Source: DATDCV01 sp036524155 | Lineage (GTDB): Bacteria; Verrucomicrobiota; Verrucomicrobiia; Limisphaerales; UBA8199 | DNA length: 15,049 bases | Assembly (NCBI GenBank): GCA_036524155.1 | Contig: DATDCV010000039.1 | Span: forward strand, 1-15,049 | Reading direction: 5' to 3' | Part shown: positions 1-7,062 of the stretch, piece after piece | How positions within the stretch are numbered: position 1 is the stretch's first letter | Layout of the letters: each line of letters opens with the position of its first letter | Translations under genes and position numbers: made by a program | Notes under the pieces: generated by a model | The model's input: the letters and a program-made list of their open reading frames with translations, nothing else | Database searches by the model: none | Told to the model about the DNA's origin: nothing

Positions 1-2
1 TG

Positions 3-902
3 TGGCCATTCCACACCTGGGCGCCGCTCGGCTACGCCTCGGCGCCGAGTCCGACCGCGATGCTCCACGCGGGAGTGTTGAAGAAATTTGGCCTGTACGC
101 GCTGATCCGGATCGCATTGCCGATGCTGCCCGACGCCGCCCGGAGTTGGATGCCGGTCGTCGCCTGGCTGGCGCTGGGGAACCTGGTGTATTGCGGCTGG
201 GTCGCGATGCGGCAGCGGGATTTTAACTGGCTCGTCGGCTACTCCAGCGTCGCGCACATGGGATTTGTGTTCCTGGGCATTGCGACCTTGGGGCTGGTCG
301 GTGTCACCGGCGCGGTGCTGGTGATGGTCGCGCACGGGTTCCTGGCCGCGCTGACCTTCGGCCTCAACGGCTATATTTATCATCAAACCGGCACGCTCCA
401 AATCGATCAACTCGGCGGGTTGCTCCGCCGGCTGCCGTTCATCGGCGCGGCGCTGCTGATGGCGGCGTTTGCGGGGTGCGGCCTGCCGGGATTTGTGAAT
501 TTCGCGGGCGAAATCACGGTGTTCTTCGGCGCCTGGAAGGTTTTTCCGGTAGTGACGGCCCTGGCATGCTGGGGCGCATTGATTGTCGGCGCGATCTACA
601 TGTTGCGGGCGGTCCGGCTGATCCTCCAGGGGCCGCTGCCTGAAAAATGGTGCAAGGTGGAGGACGCTCCGCACCTGTGGCGGAAAGCGCCGTTCCTGCT
701 GCTGCTAGCCGCGCTGCTGCTGTTCGGTTTCCTGCCACGGCTGCTGACGGACAAAATTGCCCCGAGCGCCACTGAGACCCTGGCCGCTTATTCGGCGCCG
801 AGGGCCGCCGTCGCCGTCGCCCAAACCGCGCTTAACGGTTCATTTTCCTCTGCGCCGCCCTCCGGCTCCGGCGATCACCAACCTGCCGCTCACGACGAAT
901 GA
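3..902 (+). CDS. nuoM: NADH-quinone oxidoreductase subunit M, C-terminal part
   Basis: This is the 3' portion of a proton-pumping antiporter-like subunit of respiratory complex I, an inner-membrane protein that helps couple NADH:quinone electron transfer to proton translocation. The reading frame is open from the window edge (WPFHTWAPLGYASAPSPTAM), so the start lies upstream. An internal ATG at position 60 is within a conserved membrane segment and is not the start. Visible family features are SPTAMLHAGVLKKFGLY, the LVGYSSVAHMGFVFLG helix, an AHGFLAALTFG segment and GLPGFVNFAGEITVFFGAW. These fit NuoM better than NuoN or NuoL. The C-terminus carries a hydrophilic Ala/Ser/Pro-rich tail. The stop overlaps the nuoN start as ATGA, which is typical of translational coupling in a nuo operon. 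NuoL or an Mrp antiporter subunit is possible but less likely given the neighbour. Confidence 0.9.
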   Translation, partial: WPFHTWAPLGYASAPSPTAMLHAGVLKKFGLYALIRIALPMLPDAARSWMPVVAWLALGNLVYCGWVAMRQRDFNWLVGYSSVAHMGFVFLGIATLGLVGVTGAVLVMVAHGFLAALTFGLNGYIYHQTGTLQIDQLGGLLRRLPFIGAALLMAAFAGCGLPGFVNFAGEITVFFGAWKVFPVVTALACWGALIVGAIYMLRAVRLILQGPLPEKWCKVEDAPHLWRKAPFLLLLAALLLFGFLPRLLTDKIAPSATETLAAYSAPRAAVAVAQTALNGSFSSAPPSGSGDHQPAAHDE

Positions 903-2350
903 ACCTTGGGCTCCTGACTCACGAATGGCTGGTGCTCGCGCTGGGCCTGGCGTTGCTGCTGGCCGACCTCTGGCTGCCGCAGCCGGCTAAGCGCAAGCTC
1001 GGCTATGTCGGCGCCGCCGGGCTGATCCTGATTCTCATCTACAGCCTGGTCGCGTTTAAGGTGGCGCCCGGCGAGGTCCAATACGCCTTCGGCAAGATGT
1101 ACGCGCTCGACCCGCTGGCGCTGTTCTTCAAGCGGTTCTTCCTGCTGGCGGGCATCATCGTGCTGGTGATGTCGGTCGAGTTTGCCGAGGTCATCGAGAG
1201 CGGCGTGGCAGAGTATTACGCGCTCATGCTGTTCTCGCTTACGGGGATGTTGTTCGCGTCTTCGGCAAACGATTTCGCGCTGCTGTTTGTTTCGTTGGAG
1301 CTCATTACCGTCAGTTTTTACGTGCTCACCAGTTTTCTTCGCGTGCGCGTTACGTCGCTGGAGGCCGGTGTGAAATACCTGGTCATCGGCGCACTCTCGA
1401 CCTCGTTCACAGTGTTCGGCATCGCGCTGGTATACGGTGTTTCGGGCAAGCTGAATTTCGGCGATCTGGCGCAGGTGTCCGGCCAGCTTGCCACCCAGAA
1501 GCTGTTCCTGCTTGGGCTGCTGCTGATCCTGGTGGGGCTGGGATTCAAACTGGCCGCGTTTCCGTTCCAGATTTGGGCGCCCGACGTTTACCAGGGCGCG
1601 CCTTCGCCGACGACCGCGTTCCTGGCTGTCGGGTCAAAGGCGGCCGGGTTTGTCTTGCTGCTTCGGGTGTTGTTCCTGGCGGTGCCGGACGTCACCGCGC
1701 AATGGTCGAAACTCCTGATCGTCATTGCCGGCATCACGATTCTTTACGGCAACCTCTGTGCGATACCGCAACGGAATATCAAACGGTTATTGGGATACTC
1801 GAGTATCGCGCATGCGGGCTACTTGTTGCTGGGGATCGCCGCCCTCAGCGCGGCCGGACAGTCCGCCGTTCTTTACTACCTCAGCGGCTACCTGTTCACC
1901 GTGCTGGGCGCGTTCACCGTGATTTGCCTCGTGATGCGGCAAATCGAGGCCGAAGACATCGCGTCGGTCGCCGGCCTGGGCCGCCGCGCGCCGCTGCTGG
2001 CACTCACCATGACCCTGGCGATGATTTCGCTCGCCGGCATCCCGCCCCTGGCGGGGTTCTTCGGGAAATTCCTGCTCTTCAAGGCGGCCCTCGCCCAGGG
2101 CGCCGCGCAGCCCGCTTATTACTGGCTCGTAGCCATTGCCATCACCGGCGTGGTGATCTCTATGTATTATTATTTCGGAGTCGTGCGCGCGATCTATTGG
2201 TCCGAAGATGCCACCGATCTGCGGCCGATCTCCACCTCATGGCCGATCCGCGTGAGCCTTTATACTTGCGTCGCCGGCATGCTCTTCCTGGGCCTTTACC
2301 CGAACCCCGTTGTCGCTCTCGCCGAAAAGGCGGTCACCGCGCTGCATTGA
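899..2350 (+). CDS. nuoN: NADH-quinone oxidoreductase subunit N
   Basis: Membrane subunit of complex I, 483 residues, the usual length for NuoN, made almost entirely of hydrophobic helices. The antiporter-fold signatures are clear: GFKLAAFPFQIWAPDVYQGA followed by PSPTTAFLAVGSKAAGF, the RNIKRLLGYSSIAHAGYLL helix, and GIPPLAGFFGKFLLFKAAL near the C-terminus. The KxxAFPFQ and KAAGF lysines match residues of the proposed proton path in this family. The start ATG overlaps the nuoM stop by four bases. nuoN is commonly the last gene of a nuo operon, and here it is followed by a repeat-bounded cassette and then unrelated genes, consistent with an operon end. Confidence 0.95.
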   Translation: MNLGLLTHEWLVLALGLALLLADLWLPQPAKRKLGYVGAAGLILILIYSLVAFKVAPGEVQYAFGKMYALDPLALFFKRFFLLAGIIVLVMSVEFAEVIESGVAEYYALMLFSLTGMLFASSANDFALLFVSLELITVSFYVLTSFLRVRVTSLEAGVKYLVIGALSTSFTVFGIALVYGVSGKLNFGDLAQVSGQLATQKLFLLGLLLILVGLGFKLAAFPFQIWAPDVYQGAPSPTTAFLAVGSKAAGFVLLLRVLFLAVPDVTAQWSKLLIVIAGITILYGNLCAIPQRNIKRLLGYSSIAHAGYLLLGIAALSAAGQSAVLYYLSGYLFTVLGAFTVICLVMRQIEAEDIASVAGLGRRAPLLALTMTLAMISLAGIPPLAGFFGKFLLFKAALAQGAAQPAYYWLVAIAITGVVISMYYYFGVVRAIYWSEDATDLRPISTSWPIRVSLYTCVAGMLFLGLYPNPVVALAEKAVTALH

Positions 2351-2387
2351 GCACGGGAGAGCAGTAGAGGGAGGCAAGGCAGAAAGA

Positions 2388-2468
2388 GCAAAGGAATGGA
2401 GGCAAAGGAATGCCGGAAAAACTTTTTACTCCTTGTCAATTTTTATTCCCTTGCCTCCATTCCTCTGC
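2388..2468. repeat. Upstream long inverted repeat of the GxxExxY cassette
   Basis: Two 24-base arms (2388-2411 and 2445-2468) are reverse complements at 22 of 24 positions and are separated by 33 bases. The left arm contains GGAGGCAAAGGAAT. The two mismatches are A-C on the plus strand but would be G-U pairs in a transcript of the minus strand. The same arm sequences recur after the GxxExxY gene in the same orientation. It lies between the nuoN stop and the GxxExxY start and could also act as a transcription barrier. Confidence 0.85.
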
Positions 2469-2481
2469 TTAATCTGCGGGC

Positions 2482-3306
2482 ATGCCGATTAGTTGTCCTC
2501 TGCGATTCCAGCCTCTGTCGGACGCCGACTTCGCGGCCATTGATCGCAGCGTCATGGGCTGCTGCTACGCCTCCCAAAACGCACTCGGTCGGCTCTGTGA
2601 CGAACGCGTTTACGAAAGTGATGTGGCAGCGCGCTTGCACGCGCAGGGAACCAACGACGTGCAGACGGAATTGCCCGTGACCGTAACGCACGAAGACTTC
2701 GCAAAGACCTATCGCCTCGACCTGGTCGTTGGCGGCATGGTTTACGAGTTCAAGACTGTAGCTGCTTTCGCGCCCGAGCATGAAACGCAGGCCATCCACT
2801 ATGCCGCACTGACTGGCGCAGAGCGGGTGAAACTCGTCAACTTTAGGTCGGTTCGTGTCGAAGGCCAGTTGCTGCGGTCGCCACTCTGGCGCGTGGACCG
2901 CAGCCGCTTTGAGGTTGGCAAGAGCCGCTGGCGACCGCTCTGTGATTCATGTGTCGCGCTGCTTACCCGCATGACCGCTTTGCTCGGTGATTGGGGGGCG
3001 TTCTTGGCGGTGGACCTGTACGAGGACGCCTTGGTGCATTTTTTCGGGGGCGAAACGCAGTGCCTCCGGCGCCTCCCCGTAGTGCGCAACGGTCTCCCGC
3101 TGGGCACACACCGGATCGCCTGCCACGCCCTCGATGTCGGTTTCCTGGTGACTGCCTTAACACATGACAGCAGCGCGCATGAATCCCAACTGGTGCGCTT
3201 GCTGCACTGCCTTCCGCTGCGTGGTTTGCAGTGGTTCAACCTGAACCACACCCGGCTGGAGTTGGTAACGCTAAGTAATGGCACGAGAACGGAGGCAAAG
3301 GAATGA
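2482..3306 (+). CDS. GxxExxY-family protein with PD-(D/E)XK-like core
   Basis: A 274-residue protein whose N-terminal half matches the GxxExxY family pattern, common in Verrucomicrobiota, Planctomycetota and relatives. The name motif is degenerate: G36 then E41-x-x-Y44 in LGRLCDERVYE, with a longer G-to-E spacing. It is followed by D80 in TYRLDLVVGG and E89-F-K91 in MVYEFKTV, which together form the D...ExK signature of the PD-(D/E)XK nuclease fold. The usual H-x-x-Q (HETQ, 100-103) and INF/VNF (119-121) segments follow. Residues from about 135 onward form an extension beyond the basic family of about 125-130 residues and are unrecognised. The stop codon lies inside the downstream repeat. Function of the family is not established; nuclease activity is inferred from the fold. 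The gene sits in a repeat-bounded cassette between nuoN and a transporter. Confidence 0.82.
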   Translation: MPISCPLRFQPLSDADFAAIDRSVMGCCYASQNALGRLCDERVYESDVAARLHAQGTNDVQTELPVTVTHEDFAKTYRLDLVVGGMVYEFKTVAAFAPEHETQAIHYAALTGAERVKLVNFRSVRVEGQLLRSPLWRVDRSRFEVGKSRWRPLCDSCVALLTRMTALLGDWGAFLAVDLYEDALVHFFGGETQCLRRLPVVRNGLPLGTHRIACHALDVGFLVTALTHDSSAHESQLVRLLHCLPLRGLQWFNLNHTRLELVTLSNGTRTEAKE

Positions 3307-3359
3307 ACAGAGCCGGTTTTCTTTTCGATTCCGATTCCTCTGCCTCCATTCCTTTGCCT
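3291..3359. repeat. Downstream inverted repeat of the GxxExxY cassette
   Basis: The left arm (3291-3304, GGAGGCAAAGGAAT) pairs with 3334-3347 at 13 of 14 positions. The right side (3334-3357) is a direct repeat of the upstream right arm (2445-2468) at 21 of 24 positions. The GxxExxY stop codon (3304-3306) is embedded in the left arm. The right arm ends 18 bases before the symporter start codon. A short CTGCG/CGCAG hairpin follows at 3358-3369. Confidence 0.82.
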
Positions 3360-3377
3360 GCGTCCGCAGTCCGCTGA

Positions 3378-4943
3378 ATGAACAGTTATTTTAGCGCGGG
3401 CGACTGGCTTATCATCCTGCTCTACTTGCTGGGCATCATCGGGCTGGGCTTGTGGTTCGGGAAAGATCAGCATAACACCCGCGATTATTTTCTCGGCAGC
3501 CGGAATGTGCCGTGGTGGGGCATCGGCTTTTCCATTGTGGCTGCGGAAACCAGCGCGCTGACGATTATCGGCGTGCCGGCGATGGCTTACGGCGACAACA
3601 TCGCGTTCATTCAGATGATCGTCGGCTATGTGGTCGCGCGAATCATCCTCGCAGTCGTTCTGGTGCCGCACTATTTCAAGGGCGAAATCTATTCCCCTTA
3701 CCAATTGTTTGCCGACAAATTCGGTCCGTCGGCGCGCCAAACCGCGGCCGGGTTTTTCCTTATTAGTGAGACACTCGCCGCTGGCGTGCGTGTCTATGTC
3801 GCGAGCATCCCGGTCAAGCTGATCCTCGGCGACAAACTGCTCGGTTTGGGCACCGGCGATCCGATCCTTGGCGCCATCCTTCTCTTCGTGATTCTGTCCC
3901 TCCTCTACACCTATGTGGGCGGCGTCAAGGCGGTAATCTGGACCGATGCCGTTCAGTTTGGACTGTTCCTGCTCGGCGGGTTGTTCGCGCTTTTCTATAT
4001 CCCCACGCTCGTCGATGGCGGCGTCCGTACCATTTTCAGCACCGCCGCCCAGGCCGGCAAACTGCACTGGGCAAACGTCCTCCCGCCGCCTGGCACGCCG
4101 CTGCTGAAATTCTTGCTCGGCTCGCCGTTCAATCTCTGGATGGGACTGATCGGCGGCACCGTCATGGTGATGTCATCCCACGGCGCCGAACAACTCATCG
4201 TGCAGCGCGTCCTGGCCTGCAAATCGGTTGCCGATGGGCGCAAGGCGCTCGTGCTCAGCGCGGTCGTCATCTTCCCGCTGTTCCTGGTGTTTCTGCTGGT
4301 CGGAGCGATGCTTTGGGTGTTTTACCAAACGCACCCGTTCCAGATTCCGCTGCCCGAGCCGCGTCCCGGTTCCGGCATCAAGGCCAACGACTTCGTATTT
4401 CCCATCTTCATGATGACCGAGGTTCCCCACCTCCTCAAAGGCTTCTTGATCGTCGCGATCCTGTCCGCCGCGATGTCGTCTGTCAGTTCGGCGCTGACCT
4501 CCCTGGCCTCGGTTTCGACCATGGACTTCGTCAAACACCTGCTGCCGCGGCGAGACGAGAAGTTTTTCCTCGGCTTCAGCAAGACCTCGACCGTTTTGTG
4601 GGCGGGCGCGCTGATTGTCGTCGCCTACCTGAGCCGCCAGGTCGAGTTCGTTCTCAACGCGGCGTTCTCGTTGCGTGGCCTCACCAGTGGCGCGCTGGTG
4701 GCGGGCTTGGCCCTGGCGGTCTTCTGGAAGAAAGGCCGGGCGCTGCCTGTGATGGCTGGCATGGGAGTGTCTCTCGCCACGATGACGGCGATCCAGGTCC
4801 TGCCCAAACTTCCTCAGACCCGCGAACTTTGGATGCGCGTCGTCGGTGCTGAAATTTTCTGGCCGTGGTACACGTTGATCGGGGCGGCTATCACTCTGAC
4901 CACCGCCTGGTGCGTGAGGAAGCGTGCATCGCCATCTCCGTAG
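3378..4943 (+). CDS. Sodium:solute symporter family transporter
   Basis: A 521-residue, highly hydrophobic protein of the SSS (SLC5-like, LeuT-fold) family, expected to use the sodium gradient to import a solute through the inner membrane. It shows the N-terminal periplasmic segment with DWLIILLYLLGIIGLGLWFG, the NTRDYFLGSRNVPWWGIGFS loop, AAETSALTIIGVPAMAYG, and YTYVGGVKAVIWTDAVQ, which is a strong family signature. The Ser-rich helix SAAMSSVSSALTSLAS (about 363-378) corresponds to the helix that supplies Na2-site serines in characterised members. About 13 membrane segments are expected. The substrate cannot be read from the sequence; sugar, sialic acid and amino-acid-like solutes all occur in the family. 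No strong Shine-Dalgarno sequence precedes the ATG, which follows the repeat cassette closely. Confidence 0.92.
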   Translation: MNSYFSAGDWLIILLYLLGIIGLGLWFGKDQHNTRDYFLGSRNVPWWGIGFSIVAAETSALTIIGVPAMAYGDNIAFIQMIVGYVVARIILAVVLVPHYFKGEIYSPYQLFADKFGPSARQTAAGFFLISETLAAGVRVYVASIPVKLILGDKLLGLGTGDPILGAILLFVILSLLYTYVGGVKAVIWTDAVQFGLFLLGGLFALFYIPTLVDGGVRTIFSTAAQAGKLHWANVLPPPGTPLLKFLLGSPFNLWMGLIGGTVMVMSSHGAEQLIVQRVLACKSVADGRKALVLSAVVIFPLFLVFLLVGAMLWVFYQTHPFQIPLPEPRPGSGIKANDFVFPIFMMTEVPHLLKGFLIVAILSAAMSSVSSALTSLASVSTMDFVKHLLPRRDEKFFLGFSKTSTVLWAGALIVVAYLSRQVEFVLNAAFSLRGLTSGALVAGLALAVFWKKGRALPVMAGMGVSLATMTAIQVLPKLPQTRELWMRVVGAEIFWPWYTLIGAAITLTTAWCVRKRASPSP

Positions 4944-4962
4944 GACAGGCATCTTGCCTCTC
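4944..4962. repeat. Short REP-like palindrome (GACAGGCA-TCT-TGCCTCTC)
   Basis: A 19-base interrupted palindrome with seven of eight possible pairs (one C-C mismatch) around a TCT centre. It starts immediately after the symporter stop codon. It resembles a short dispersed palindrome, but a second copy is not seen in this window. Confidence 0.45.
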
Positions 4963-4965
4963 GAT

Positions 4966-4989
4966 TACAAACCGCCCGGGCGTTTTGTA
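4966..4989. terminator. 24-base palindrome, possible bidirectional terminator
   Basis: The sequence TACAAA-C-CGCCCGGGCG-T-TTTGTA reads the same on both strands except for one internal mismatched pair. A GC core flanked by an A-run on one side and a T-run on the other is the layout of a bidirectional factor-independent terminator. The very small loop that a perfect palindrome allows makes a protein operator an alternative. It lies 23 bases after the symporter stop and 53 bases before the next gene. Confidence 0.4.
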
Positions 4990-5042
4990 GCTGCGGCAAT
5001 TCCGAGCAGCGGTTATTTTCCCGGAAAAACGAAGGCGCCATT

Positions 5043-5840
5043 ATGCCCACAATGCACGAAGTCGATTACGAGATCTTTGGCAACGAAATGCAATACGTCG
5101 AGGTCGAGCTCGACCCCATGGAAGCGGCAGTCGCCGAGGCCGGCGGGATGATGTACATGGACGAGGGGATCGAGATGGAGACAATTTTCGGAGACGGCTC
5201 GCAGCAAAGCAGCGGATTTATGGGGGCGCTGATGGGGGCCGGGCGGCGCCTGCTCACCGGCGAGTCGCTGTTCATGACCGTGTTCCAAAACCGCGGCCAG
5301 GGCAAACGCCGTGTTGCCTTCGGCGCCCCATATCCCGGCAAGATCATCCCGGTGCATTTGGGCGACATCGGTGGCGAGTTGCTGGCGCAGAAGGACTCGT
5401 TCCTTTGCGCGGCCAAAGGCGTCAGCATCGGCATCGCGTTTACCAAACGCTTCGGCGCCGGGCTGTTCGGCGGCGAAGGCTTCATCCTCGAGCGCTTGCA
5501 GGGGGACGGCCTGGCGTTCATCCACGCCGGCGGTACCATCATGGAGCGGGAGCTCGCGGCGGGGGAACAGTTGCGCGTCGATACCGGCTGCATCGTCGCT
5601 TTTCAGCCCTCGGTGGCCTACGACATCCAGTTCGTGGGGAAGGTCAAAACGGCCCTCTTCGGCGGGGAAGGCCTGTTCTTCGCCACGTTGCGCGGTCCAG
5701 GCAAAATCTGGCTGCAATCACTTCCCTTCAGCCGCCTCGCCGGCCGCATCTACGCCGCCGCGCCGCAGAAAGGCGGCCATCGCGAAGAAGGCTCTCTGCT
5801 CGGCGGTTTGGGCCGGCTCATGGACGGGGATAATTCGTGA
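5043..5840 (+). CDS. TIGR00266 / AIM24-family protein
   Basis: A 265-residue soluble protein of the TIGR00266 (AIM24-like) family, which has a double-stranded beta-helix-type fold and no assigned enzymatic role in bacteria. Visible hallmarks are the early MEAAVAEAGGMMYMDEGIEM segment, the Gly/Met-rich GFMGALMGAGRRLLTGES with the following F-N-R, the AFGAPYPGKIIPVHLG stretch, KRFGAGLFGGEGFILERL-QG-G, and the late KTALFGGEGLFFATLRGPG-WLQSLPFSRL. The start at 5043 is chosen because GAAGG lies 7 bases upstream; a second ATG at 5052 is possible. It is separated from the symporter by a palindrome and probably has its own promoter. Confidence 0.9.
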   Translation: MPTMHEVDYEIFGNEMQYVEVELDPMEAAVAEAGGMMYMDEGIEMETIFGDGSQQSSGFMGALMGAGRRLLTGESLFMTVFQNRGQGKRRVAFGAPYPGKIIPVHLGDIGGELLAQKDSFLCAAKGVSIGIAFTKRFGAGLFGGEGFILERLQGDGLAFIHAGGTIMERELAAGEQLRVDTGCIVAFQPSVAYDIQFVGKVKTALFGGEGLFFATLRGPGKIWLQSLPFSRLAGRIYAAAPQKGGHREEGSLLGGLGRLMDGDNS

Positions 5841-6367
5841 GAGAGAAAATGCCTTGAGGCCGCCGCGCGCGCACCGCACCCGGGTATCACGCGCGGGCCA
5901 CGCAAGTTCGGTTTTTCCTTACCGCCAACCTAACCCCAGGTCATTGAGACGTTGAATGATTTCGTCCAGGTCACAAACCAGAACAGTTCCTTCGGTGGTT
6001 CCGGCGGCGCATTGGGTTGCCAGGCTCGCGGTTTACTTCTGCGTACGGTGGCGGAACGGGTCGGATAACCTCAGCGGCAGCAAGCCTTTTGCTCGGCACC
6101 CCGCTTTGCCTTTGTGGGTCGAGCTTGGGGTGATGGGCGCCGGCTTCTTCATGCTCCGCCGCTGTTTTCCACCACACGCGACGGCTGGTGCACTCGCGAT
6201 TGAGTCCGCAGCCGTGAGCCTGCAGATGCCGCGGGCTTTCGCGGCGCTTCACGCGACTCCGAGGAGCGTGCGCTCGGCCCCTCTTTCGCAGCAAGTAACG
6301 ATCGCCTGCTCCTGAACCTCATAGCTTCCTCTTTACAGTCCTGTTTCTCAGGTGTATTCAGTGGTGT
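5841..6367. other. Gene-poor stretch, candidate dispersed repeat or gene remnant
   Basis: About 530 bases with no convincing gene. A GC-rich hairpin candidate (GGCC at 5858-5861 and CGCGCGGGCC at 5890-5899, with an imperfect inner stem), followed by T5 at 5912-5916, could terminate transcription of the preceding gene. From about 5919 to 6300 open frames exist on both strands but their translations are Arg/Pro-rich and unconvincing. On the minus strand, 5919-6032 encodes a start-less 37-residue frame containing GTVLVCDLDEIIQRLN, which looks more protein-like than its surroundings and may be the tail of a lost gene. The last 40 bases hold the putative vapB promoter. Confidence 0.4.
6332..6360 (+). 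promoter_or_regulatory. Putative promoter of the toxin-antitoxin pair
   Basis: TTTACA (6332-6337) and TATTCA (6355-6360) are separated by 17 bases and lie directly before the vapB-like start at 6368, which would give a nearly leaderless transcript. The -35 box is good (5 of 6) and the -10 box is weak (3 of 6). A GGTGTAT direct repeat at 6351-6357 and 6363-6369, 12 bases apart, overlaps the -10 box and the start codon and could be an operator for the ribbon-helix-helix antitoxin. Confidence 0.3.
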
Positions 6368-6634
6368 ATGTCAATAGTGCTCACAGTCCGGATGGCCCCC
6401 GCGCTGCTGGAGAAGGCGCAGGCGCGGGCGGCGCGGCTTGGTCTCGATCGCGCGGGCTACGTCCGCAGCCTGATCGAACACGATGTTGCCGCCGGCGCTG
6501 CCGGGTCGGAGCGGCGGTTTGCGTCGGAGGATTTGGTGGGCGCCTTCAGGCTTGGCGGTAAATCCGCCACCAACCGGCGCGCCCGCGAGGCTTTGAGACG
6601 GCGCTCTCTCCCAAAACGTGAAACCGATCGCTGA
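6368..6634 (+). CDS. VapB-like ribbon-helix-helix antitoxin
   Basis: An 88-residue protein. Residues 2-40 (SIVLTVRMAPALLEKAQ..., AARLGLDRAGYVRSLIEHD) follow the ribbon-helix-helix pattern: a short beta strand, then two helices joined by a G-x-D/S turn, with the S/AGYVRSLI second helix. Such antitoxins bind DNA as dimers through the strand and neutralise the partner with their C-terminal part, here an Arg-rich tail. The gene overlaps the following PIN-domain gene by 17 bases, the expected toxin-antitoxin layout. The family assignment rests on pattern and context only. Confidence 0.72.
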   Translation: MSIVLTVRMAPALLEKAQARAARLGLDRAGYVRSLIEHDVAAGAAGSERRFASEDLVGAFRLGGKSATNRRAREALRRRSLPKRETDR

Positions 6635-7022
6635 CACCGGTGTGATTGTCGCTTTGCTGGCGGGCGATGATCCAAGCCATGCGTGGGCGGCGGAAGCCTT
6701 CCGGGAACACAGCCCTTTCTTTACGTGTGACGCCGTTGTGGCGGAGGCGTGCAGCTTTTTTCCGGACCCGCGTCCCGTGCTGGCGCTGATTTCGCGCGGC
6801 GACCTGCGACTGGATTTCGATCTCGCGGAGCACCTGCCGCGCGTGTTTGCGTTGGTGACCAAATACGCGGACCAGCCAATGGATCTGGCCGACGCCTGCG
6901 TAGTGCGTATGACCGAATTGAACGCCCAGTGCAAGGTGTGGACTGTGGACCGCAAGGATTTCCTTGCCTATCGCCGTCATGGCCGGCAGGCCGTCCCTTG
7001 CGAGTTCCCTCCAAACTGGTGA
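6618..7022 (+). CDS. VapC-like PIN-domain ribonuclease toxin
   Basis: A 134-residue PIN-domain protein beginning with GTG inside the antitoxin gene. The acidic metal-binding residues of the PIN active site are all visible: D6 in IADTGVIVALL, E43 in CDAVVAEAC, D89 and D92 in MDLADACVVRM, and D111 in VWTVDRKDF. VapC proteins are Mg-dependent endoribonucleases that cleave tRNA or rRNA when not bound by VapB. The RNA target cannot be told from the sequence. Length is normal for the family and nothing appears truncated. No clear Shine-Dalgarno sequence is present, so translational coupling to the antitoxin gene is likely. Confidence 0.87.
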   Translation: MKPIADTGVIVALLAGDDPSHAWAAEAFREHSPFFTCDAVVAEACSFFPDPRPVLALISRGDLRLDFDLAEHLPRVFALVTKYADQPMDLADACVVRMTELNAQCKVWTVDRKDFLAYRRHGRQAVPCEFPPNW

Positions 7023-7062
7023 CATTCAGCATTGGGGCAAGCGGGTTTGGTCCCGTAAAGCG

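Noticed and set aside
5956..6315. 119-residue plus-strand frame and its minus-strand counterpart (5971-6294)
   Set aside because: No ribosome site, no domain pattern and arginine/proline-rich translation on the minus strand; treated as gene-poor sequence.
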